A stretch of DNA of 27,291 bases from JBDSSS01 sp039928615 (GTDB lineage Bacteria > Actinomycetota > Actinomycetes > Actinomycetales > Dermatophilaceae), in assembly GCA_039928615.1 (NCBI GenBank), contig JBDSSS010000034.1, positions 1 to 27,291 of the forward strand. The letters are read 5' to 3'. Each line of letters begins with the position of its first letter. Position 1 is the first letter of the stretch. Below the pieces are notes generated by a model that ran no database searches, was not told where the DNA came from, and saw only the letters and a program-made list of their open reading frames with translations. The translations under genes were made by a program, and so were the position numbers. This document shows positions 21,870 through 27,291 of the stretch, one piece after another.

Positions 21870-23072
21870 GTGAGTGCTGCTTCGTCACCGCCGACGGTCG
21901 TGCCCCCGAGCGGCGCGGGCGAGCTGCTCGTGCTGCTCCGGGACCAGACCCCCCGCACCCGGGCCGAGCTCGCCACCCTCACCGGCCTGGCCCGGTCGAC
22001 CGTCGGGGCCCGCGTCGACGCGCTGCTGGCGAGCGGCCTCCTGGCGCCGAGCGGAGAGGCCGCCTCGACGGGCGGCCGACCCCCGGCCCGCTTCGCCTTC
22101 AACCCCGAGGCGCGTGTCGTCGTCGGGGCCGACCTCGGTGCGACGCACGGACGGATCGCGCTGACCGACCTCACCGGCCGTCCCCTCGACGAGATCGCCG
22201 AGGACATCACGATCACCGACGGCCCGGACGTCGTCCTCGACTGGCTGACGGCAACGACCACCCGCCTGCTCGAGCGGTCGGGTCGAGGCAGGGAGGACCT
22301 CATCGGCATCGGGATCGGGGTGCCCGGCCCGGTGGAGCACTCCTCCGGTCGTCCCGTGCGACCGCCGATCATGCCCGGCTGGGACGCCTACGACGTGCCG
22401 GCGCACGTAGGGCGCGTGTTCGACGTGCCCGTGCTCGTCGACAACGACGTCAACATCATGGCCCTGGGCGAGCACGCGGTCGCCCACCCCGGCGTCGAGC
22501 ACCTGCTCTTCGTCAAGGTGGCCACCGGCATCGGGGCGGGCATCATCAGCGGCGGTCGCCTGCACCGCGGCGCGGTGGGCGCGGCCGGGGACCTCGGTCA
22601 CGTCGCAGCCCCGCACGCACCGGAGGTGCTCTGCTCCTGCGGCAACCTCGGCTGTCTCGAGGCGGTGGCGAGCGGGCCGGCGATCAGCCGGGCCCTCGCC
22701 GAGCTCGGCATCCAGGCAGCCTCGAACGCCGACATCGTCTCCCTCGTGTCCGGGGGGAGCGTGCCGACCGCTCGGGCGGTGCGCCAGGCCGGCCGCACCA
22801 TCGGCGAGGTGCTCGCCACCTGCGTCAGCCTGCTCAACCCCTCGGTCATCGTCATCGGCGGCTCCCTCGCCCAGGCCGGTGAGAGCCTCATCGCCGGGGT
22901 GCGGGAGGTCGTCTACGGGCGGTCGCTCCCCCTGGCCACGAGCGATCTGCAGATCGTCGCCGCCACGACCGGGGTCCAGGCAGGGGTGATCGGCGCCGCC
23001 ACCATGGTCATCCAGCACGCCCTGACCCCTGATCGGGTCGACCGCGCCATCGCCCGCTCCGCGGCTGACTGA
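21870..23072 (+). CDS. ROK-family transcriptional regulator
   Basis: A 400-residue ROK repressor. An N-terminal winged helix (about residues 15-80: GELLVLLRDQTPRTRAELA, TGLARSTVGARVDALLASGLL, GRPPARFAFNP) precedes a sugar-kinase-like domain with VGADLGATHGRIALTD, GIGIGVPGPVE, VDNDVNIMALGE and the zinc motif GHVAAPHAPEVLCSCGNLGC (three Cys plus His). It probably binds the imported sugar or its phosphate and controls the divergent ABC operon. GTG 21870 is chosen; an in-frame ATG at 21834 would add 12 atypical residues. The HAD phosphatase gene follows 12 bp downstream, probably in the same transcript. Confidence 0.92.
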   Translation: MSAASSPPTVVPPSGAGELLVLLRDQTPRTRAELATLTGLARSTVGARVDALLASGLLAPSGEAASTGGRPPARFAFNPEARVVVGADLGATHGRIALTDLTGRPLDEIAEDITITDGPDVVLDWLTATTTRLLERSGRGREDLIGIGIGVPGPVEHSSGRPVRPPIMPGWDAYDVPAHVGRVFDVPVLVDNDVNIMALGEHAVAHPGVEHLLFVKVATGIGAGIISGGRLHRGAVGAAGDLGHVAAPHAPEVLCSCGNLGCLEAVASGPAISRALAELGIQAASNADIVSLVSGGSVPTARAVRQAGRTIGEVLATCVSLLNPSVIVIGGSLAQAGESLIAGVREVVYGRSLPLATSDLQIVAATTGVQAGVIGAATMVIQHALTPDRVDRAIARSAAD

Positions 23073-23084
23073 CACGATGGACGC

Positions 23085-23882
23085 ATGACGGAGCACCGAC
23101 CGATCGAGACGTGGCTGACCGACATGGACGGGGTCCTCGTCCACGAGGACGACGCCATCCCCGGGGCCGCCGACTTCATCGCCGCCCTCTGTGAGTCGGG
23201 TCGCCGTTTCCTCGTGCTGACCAACAACTCGATCTTCACCCCCCGGGACCTGCGGGCCCGCTTGCGCTCCAGTGGGATCGACGTTCCGGAGGAGGCCATC
23301 TACACCTCGGCCCTGGCCACGGCGGACTTCCTCGCCGACCAGCGCCCGGGCGGGACGGCCTACGTCGTCGGCGAGGCCGGTCTCACGACGGCGATGCACG
23401 ACGTCGGCTTCGTGATGACCGACCGCGACCCCGACTACGTGGTCCTCGGGGAGACCCGCACCTACTCCTTCGAGTCCATCACCCGCGCGGTCCGGCTCAT
23501 CGAGAAGGGCGCCCGCTTCATCGCGACCAACCCCGACCCGAGCGGCCCGAGCCCCTACGGCACCCTCCCGGCGACGGGCTCCGTGGCCGCCCTCATCAGC
23601 ACGGCCACGGGACGGGCGCCGTACTACGTCGGCAAGCCCAATGCGCTGATGATGCGAAGCGCCCTCAACCGGCTCGACGCGCACTCGGAGACGACCGTCA
23701 TGGTCGGTGACCGGATGGACACCGACGTCATCTCCGGGCTCGAGGCCGGTCTGCGCACCGTGCTCGTGCTGACCGGGTCGACCTCGCGCCAGCAGGTCGA
23801 GCACTTCCCCTACCGCCCGACCTCGATCGTCGACTCGGTGGCAGACCTCGTCGACGCCGTCGAGCGACGCGCCCTTCCCTGA
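23085..23882 (+). CDS. HAD-IIA family phosphatase (NagD-like)
   Basis: A 265-residue haloacid-dehalogenase-superfamily phosphatase of subclass IIA. Motif I is DMDGVLV (residues 13-19, nucleophile Asp13), motif II is LTNNS (45-49), the motif III Lys is in VGKPN (182-186), and motif IV is GDRMDTD (208-214). The cap domain carries GETRTYSFESITRAVRLIEKG and TNPDPSGPSPYGTLPATGS as in NagD-type enzymes, which dephosphorylate nucleotides, sugar phosphates or glycerol phosphates. It lies downstream of the ROK regulator and beside the sugar operon, so it may act on a phosphorylated sugar intermediate. It ends 4 bp from the convergent DUF1992 gene. Confidence 0.93.
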   Translation: MTEHRPIETWLTDMDGVLVHEDDAIPGAADFIAALCESGRRFLVLTNNSIFTPRDLRARLRSSGIDVPEEAIYTSALATADFLADQRPGGTAYVVGEAGLTTAMHDVGFVMTDRDPDYVVLGETRTYSFESITRAVRLIEKGARFIATNPDPSGPSPYGTLPATGSVAALISTATGRAPYYVGKPNALMMRSALNRLDAHSETTVMVGDRMDTDVISGLEAGLRTVLVLTGSTSRQQVEHFPYRPTSIVDSVADLVDAVERRALP

Positions 23883-23886
23883 GCGC

Positions 23887-24402
23887 TCAGTCCCTCGAGA
23901 CCCGGCGGCGCCCGAACCGACGCCACCAGCCCTGCGGGCGGGCAGCCACCGGGGGCTCGGCTGCGGCGAGCGCCCGCTCGGCGGCGTCCCCGGCAAGGCC
24001 CTCCCGCAGCGTCCGCCACTGGTCGACCATGTCGTCGACATCAACCGTCTTCGCCAGCAGCGGTGGGAGGTTGCCGACCGCGGGGCGGAGCCGGTCAGCG
24101 AGGACCCGGCGGTTGTAGTCGGCGAGGATCTCGCGCACATTCTCCTCACGTCGCACGTCGGCGAGGCTCTCGGGATAGCCCGCCGACTCCTTGCGCAGGG
24201 CCAACGCCCCGGGCAGCGCGCCGCCGAGGTCGATGTTCTCCCTGGCCGCGAACCGCTTGAGCCACCAGTCGGGGTCGTCGGCGTCACTGAGGTCGAGCGG
24301 CTTGCCCGCCCCGGGCAGGTGGTCGAAGTCGCCCCGCTCCTGCGCCTCCCGGATCTGCCGGTCGACAGGGCTCTCCCAGTAGGGCTGGTTGGACACGGTC
24401 AC
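23887..24402 (-). CDS. DUF1992 (DnaJ-homologue-subfamily-C-member-28-like) protein
   Basis: A 171-residue protein of the DUF1992 family, annotated after its eukaryotic relative DNAJC28 although it has no J-domain. The signature is at the start: WESPVDRQIREAQERGDFDHL, then PGAGKPLDLSD, followed by WWLKRFAARENI and LPGALALRKESAGYPE. The C-terminal part is basic (WWRRFGRRRVSRD). GTG 24402 overlaps the upstream META gene as GTGA, which decides the start over GTG 24396. The function of the family is unknown; the protein is predicted soluble and cytoplasmic. Confidence 0.93.
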   Translation of the reverse strand: MTVSNQPYWESPVDRQIREAQERGDFDHLPGAGKPLDLSDADDPDWWLKRFAARENIDLGGALPGALALRKESAGYPESLADVRREENVREILADYNRRVLADRLRPAVGNLPPLLAKTVDVDDMVDQWRTLREGLAGDAAERALAAAEPPVAARPQGWWRRFGRRRVSRD

Positions 24403-24788
24403 ACCGCCCTGGTCTCGTCCGCGCGTCGGAGCTCGGCCCCGGCCGGTGCGGAGTCGGTCCCGGGGACGAGCACGAGGCGGTCGCCGTCGAGCACGAAGGG
24501 CACCTGGCTCGCGAGCACGGCGAGCAGCACCCGCTCCTGCTCCATCGACTCGGGCGGCCCCGCCATCCGGGTCGAGCCGAGCGCGTCGAGGTGGATCACG
24601 CCGTCCTCGACCTCGTACTGTCCCAACACCCGGTTGACACCCGTCGAGCCGCTGAGCCGCCCGTCGGCGCCGAAGACGAGTCGGGGCTCGCGACCCGTCG
24701 TCGCCACGCCCCCGAGGTGCTCGACGACCCACGCCGTGTCCTCGAGCCCACTGCGACCGTGGCCCGCCCCGCCTCTCCCTCGTTCCAT
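24399..24788 (-). CDS. META-domain protein (HslJ-like)
   Basis: A 129-residue protein that is essentially one META domain, the fold found in HslJ-type heat-shock and secreted proteins. Key blocks are LEDTAWVVEHLGG, RLVFGADGRLSGSTGVNRVLGQYEVEDG, LGSTRMAGPPESMEQERVLL and FVLDGDRLVLVPG. No signal peptide is seen after ATG 24788 (MERGRGGAGHGRSG), so this copy is probably cytoplasmic. It is translationally coupled to the DUF1992 gene by a 4-bp overlap. The function is unknown. Confidence 0.88.
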   Translation of the reverse strand: MERGRGGAGHGRSGLEDTAWVVEHLGGVATTGREPRLVFGADGRLSGSTGVNRVLGQYEVEDGVIHLDALGSTRMAGPPESMEQERVLLAVLASQVPFVLDGDRLVLVPGTDSAPAGAELRRADETRAV

Positions 24789-24826
24789 GGGACCACCCAA
24801 GCACAGCGCCGCGGGTTCGGCGCCCC

Positions 24827-25669
24827 TCAGAGCATGGCGATGACCTCGTCGAGCATCGGCTCGGTCAGCTTGCCGGTGAAGGTGTTCTGCTGGCTGACGT
24901 GATAGCTGCCGACGAGCTGGATCGCCCGGCCGGCACCGGTCGTCAGCTCCGCGCGCGCGCCGTGGCCGAAGCGCGGCTTGGGCCTCGGCACCGTCCAGCC
25001 CCGCCCTCGCGCGGCCCCGATCGCGGCGTCCCAGGCGATCGACCCCAGGGCGAGGATCGAGCGCAGACCCGGCTCGGACAGCTCGAGGTCCCGGTCGAGC
25101 CACGGCGCGCAGCTCGCCTTCTCCTGCGTCGTGGGCTTGTTGGCAGGCGGGGCGCAGCGCACGGCGGCGACGATCCGCAGACCCGTCAGCACCTGCCCGT
25201 CGCCGGAAGCCACCGACGTCGGCTGGCTCGCGTATCCCGCACGGTGCAGAGCGGCATACAGCCAGTCGCCCGAGCGGTCGCCGGTGAACATCCGTCCGGT
25301 CCGGTTGGTGCCGTTGGCCGCCGGCGCCAGCCCCACGACGAGCACCGGGGCATCAGCGTCACCGAACGACGGGCCGGGGCGACCCCAGTAGGGCTGGTCG
25401 GCGAAGGACGCGCGCCGCCCGCTGACCGCGACGTCCTCGCGCCACTGCACGAGTCGGGGGCACGCGCGACACACGGAGATCCGCGCGTCGAGCGTGGGTA
25501 TGCCGTCAGCCCCCTTCGCGAGTCGGCGCACCTGGGTGGGGGTGCGCGCCACCGGCGTCTCGGCCGTGGCGGGGTCGCCGGGCCACCCCGTCCCCGGCGG
25601 CGCGGGCGAGCCGAAGAGCTGCCCGGTGACGGGGTGCGGATCGGCCGGGTGCGGCGCGTCGGCGGTCAT
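24827..25669 (-). CDS. udgB: Family 5 uracil-DNA glycosylase (UdgB-type), Fe-S protein
   Basis: A 280-residue uracil-DNA glycosylase of family 5 (UDGb), which removes uracil and some other deaminated bases from DNA. Cys67 and Cys70 (VCRACPRL) and later Cys residues in VRCAPPANKP and EKASCAPWL are the expected ligands of a 4Fe-4S cluster. Motif 1 is GLAPAANGTNRTGRMFTGDR (residues 113-132), which lacks the polar catalytic residue of other UDG families, as usual for family 5. The DNA-intercalation motif is YHVSQQNTFTGKLT near the C-terminus. The first 50 residues are a Pro-rich extension. It is on the same strand as the META gene, 38 bp upstream. Confidence 0.94.
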   Translation of the reverse strand: MTADAPHPADPHPVTGQLFGSPAPPGTGWPGDPATAETPVARTPTQVRRLAKGADGIPTLDARISVCRACPRLVQWREDVAVSGRRASFADQPYWGRPGPSFGDADAPVLVVGLAPAANGTNRTGRMFTGDRSGDWLYAALHRAGYASQPTSVASGDGQVLTGLRIVAAVRCAPPANKPTTQEKASCAPWLDRDLELSEPGLRSILALGSIAWDAAIGAARGRGWTVPRPKPRFGHGARAELTTGAGRAIQLVGSYHVSQQNTFTGKLTEPMLDEVIAML

Positions 25670-25709
25670 GGCGCCACGCTACGGGAGCACCCGGAGGCAG
25701 CCGCGACGC

Positions 25710-26048
25710 TCAGGCGAAGAAGTCGCGCACCTCGCCGAGGCGGGCCGGGACGAGACGGAACCACGCCCACGTCCCCCGGCGCTCGCGGGTGACGAGACCG
25801 GCGTCGACGAGCACCTTGAGGTGGTGGCTGACGGTGGGCTGGGAGACGTCGACGGCGGCGGTCATGTCGCACACGCACGCCTCGCGGCCGGGCGCCCCAC
25901 TGATCAGGCTGAGCAGCTGGAGCCGCACGGGGTCGGCGACCGCCTTGAGCAGGGCCGCCCGCCGCTCGGCCTCGCCGGTCGCCAGCGCACTCAGCGGCAG
26001 CCCGCAAGCCGGCTCCGAGGTGGACAGCTCGAGGGGCGTGGTCTTCAT
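25710..26048 (-). CDS. arsR: ArsR-family metalloid-responsive repressor
   Basis: A 112-residue winged-helix repressor of the ArsR/SmtB family. AERRAALLKAVADPVRLQLLSLI opens the domain, the sensor motif is ACVCD with Cys58 and Cys60, the recognition helix is in VDVSQPTVSHHLKVLVDAGLV, and the wing is RRGTWAWFRLVP. An additional Cys15 near the N-terminus recalls actinobacterial ArsR types that bind As(III) with an N-terminal Cys plus the CxC Cys. GAGGAG stands eight bases before ATG 26048. It is divergent from the ACR3 pump; release from the intervening dyad by arsenite or antimonite is the expected regulation. Confidence 0.93.
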   Translation of the reverse strand: MKTTPLELSTSEPACGLPLSALATGEAERRAALLKAVADPVRLQLLSLISGAPGREACVCDMTAAVDVSQPTVSHHLKVLVDAGLVTRERRGTWAWFRLVPARLGEVRDFFA

Positions 26049-26079
26049 GGGTCGTCTCCTCGGGGCCGTGATCCTGGTT

Positions 26080-26115
26080 GCATCGATGGCTCTCTATGTT
26101 GACACACATCGATGC
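26080..26115. promoter_or_regulatory. ArsR operator dyad overlapping a -35 box
   Basis: GCATCGATG at 26080-26088 and its exact reverse complement CATCGATGC at 26107-26115 flank 18 bp that contain TTGACA (26099-26104), a consensus -35 box on the plus strand. ATCGAT-containing dyads around TTGACA are typical of actinobacterial ars promoters. A repressor bound here would block transcription of arsR and the pump. I could not identify a clear -10 box. Confidence 0.7.
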
Positions 26116-26171
26116 GGCTGCGAGCCTGCTCGGTGACGGCAGTCGTCGCGAACCACCCGGAAGGCACCACC

Positions 26172-27291
26172 GTGAGCACCCCCACCGACAGCAGCGCGCC
26201 AGGGGTCCGCACCGACTCCGGTGTCGACCCGCTCCCCGCCCGGCTGTCGACCCTCGACCGCTTCCTGCCCGTCTGGATCGGGATCGCCATGGTCGTCGGG
26301 ATCCTCCTCGGTCGGGTCGTCCCCGGCCTCGGCGACGGCCTCGCCCGGGTCGAGGTCGACGGCGTCTCGCTCCCGATCGCGATCGGGCTGCTCGTGATGA
26401 TGTATCCCGTCCTGGCCAAGGTGCGCTACGACCGGCTCGACTCGGTGACCGGCGACCGGCGACTGCTCGCCGCGTCGCTGCTGCTCAACTGGGTCATCGG
26501 GCCCGCCCTGATGTTCGTCCTCGCCTGGACCTTCCTGCCGGACCTGCCGGCCTACCGGACCGGCCTGATCATCGTCGGGCTCGCCCGGTGCATCGCGATG
26601 GTCATCATCTGGAACGACCTCGCCTGCGGAGACCGGGAGGCCGCCGCCGTGCTCGTCGCCCTCAACTCCGTGTTCCAGGTCGTCGCCTTCGCCGGGCTCG
26701 GCTGGTTCTACCTCTCGGTGCTGCCGGGCTGGCTCGGCCTCCAGCAGTCCGGGATCGACGCGTCGACGTGGGACATCGCCCGGTCGGTCCTCATCTTCCT
26801 CGGCGTGCCGCTGCTCGCCGGCTTCCTCTCGCGCCGGCTCGGCGAGCGCCGTCGCGGGCGGGACTGGTACGAGGAGAAGTTCCTGCCCACGGTCGGTCCG
26901 TGGGCGCTCTACGGCCTGCTGTTCACCATCGTGATCCTCTTCGCGCTCCAGGGCGACGCGATCACCTCCCACCCCCTCGACGTCGCCCGGATCGCGCTGC
27001 CGCTGCTCGTCTACTTCGCTCTCATGTGGGGTGGCGGGTTCGGCCTCGGAGCCGGGCTAGGGCTCGGCTACGCGCGGACGACGACGCTCGCCTTCACCGC
27101 CGCCGGCAACAACTTCGAGCTCGCGATCGCGGTGGCCATCGCCACCTTCGGGGCAACGTCCGGGCAGGCCCTCGCGGGCGTCGTCGGGCCGCTCATCGAG
27201 GTGCCCGCGCTCGTCACGCTCGTCTACGTCAGCCTCGCCCTGCGGCGTCGCTTCACCGACCGCCCGTCCCCCGGAGAGGCCCTCCCGCGAT
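26172..27291 (+). CDS. acr3: ACR3-family arsenite efflux permease, 3' end outside window
   Basis: 373 codons are visible and the frame is still open at the last base. It is an ACR3 (bile-acid/arsenite transporter fold) permease with about ten membrane helices that exports As(III) using the proton gradient. Key parts are LSTLDRFLPVWIGIAMVVGI at the first helix, LPIAIGLLVMMYPVLAKVRY, the conserved GLARCIAMVIIWNDLACGD with Cys140 (required in characterised ACR3 proteins), and FTAAGNNFELAIAVAIATFG near the end. The GTG 26172 start has GGAAGG seven bases upstream. It is divergent from arsR; an arsenate reductase gene may follow beyond the window. Confidence 0.95.
   Translation, partial: MSTPTDSSAPGVRTDSGVDPLPARLSTLDRFLPVWIGIAMVVGILLGRVVPGLGDGLARVEVDGVSLPIAIGLLVMMYPVLAKVRYDRLDSVTGDRRLLAASLLLNWVIGPALMFVLAWTFLPDLPAYRTGLIIVGLARCIAMVIIWNDLACGDREAAAVLVALNSVFQVVAFAGLGWFYLSVLPGWLGLQQSGIDASTWDIARSVLIFLGVPLLAGFLSRRLGERRRGRDWYEEKFLPTVGPWALYGLLFTIVILFALQGDAITSHPLDVARIALPLLVYFALMWGGGFGLGAGLGLGYARTTTLAFTAAGNNFELAIAVAIATFGATSGQALAGVVGPLIEVPALVTLVYVSLALRRRFTDRPSPGEALPR

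Noticed and set aside
21885..24287. An 800-codon minus-strand open frame opposite ROK and HAD genes
   Set aside because: It has the same antisense GC artefact; the plus-strand ROK and HAD proteins carry all expected motifs.

Overview
The window is very GC-rich (roughly 70% or more by eye), with dense gene packing, frequent GTG starts, 4-bp ATGA/GTGA overlaps and actinobacterial families (DUF2237, CsoR/CstR, ROK, family-5 uracil-DNA glycosylase, ECF42 sigma factors). This points to an actinobacterium, probably Micrococcales and perhaps Intrasporangiaceae-like. That placement is inferred from gene content and word usage, not from a search. No tRNA, rRNA, CRISPR or intact transposon was seen.

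Layout. 1-6478: housekeeping-like genes: a truncated membrane protein, a 61-aa membrane peptide, a penicillin-acylase-family hydrolase with a small partner, DUF2237, a TVT-repeat lipoprotein, a DUF389 membrane protein, and a RelA/SpoT-domain protein whose usual catalytic Glu is Ser. 6489-8231: first DGPF/ECF42 sigma module, with a candidate promoter and a perfect hairpin. 8241-9449: DinB-like and LysE-type genes. 9471-10560: a decay zone holding two back-to-back 5'-truncated pseudogenes (SDR and DeoR) and an alternating 51/52-bp repeat array. 10575-15497: a minus-strand run: hemerythrin-like protein, CsoR/CstR-type regulator, YnfA, methyltransferase, VOC protein, alpha/beta hydrolase, and the second DGPF/ECF42 module at its head. 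15620-23882: a carbohydrate locus with a ribose-type ABC importer, a Gfo/Idh dehydrogenase and a TIM-barrel isomerase on the minus strand, divergent from a ROK regulator and a HAD phosphatase. 23887-25669: DUF1992, META-domain protein and uracil-DNA glycosylase. 25710-27291: arsR divergent from an ACR3 arsenite pump that runs off the window.

How the genes work together. The sugar locus looks like a self-contained uptake-and-oxidation unit: lipoprotein receptor, permease and twin ATPase import the sugar; the dehydrogenase and isomerase modify it; the ROK protein probably senses it; the HAD enzyme may dephosphorylate an intermediate. A 12-bp hairpin after the receptor gene could keep receptor levels above the enzymes. 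The two ECF42 modules each pair a DGPF protein with a sigma factor carrying a long C-terminal extension, and both have hairpins between the candidate promoter and the DGPF start. The ars pair is a standard metalloid-responsive efflux unit.

The least expected signals are: (i) the word GTATGCC/GGCATAC, about 22 copies in 27 kb, with a 13-mer extension repeated four times in unrelated genes and next to the repeat array; (ii) the alternating repeat array; (iii) the deletion scar joining the two truncated pseudogenes; and (iv) two ECF42 modules within 10 kb.
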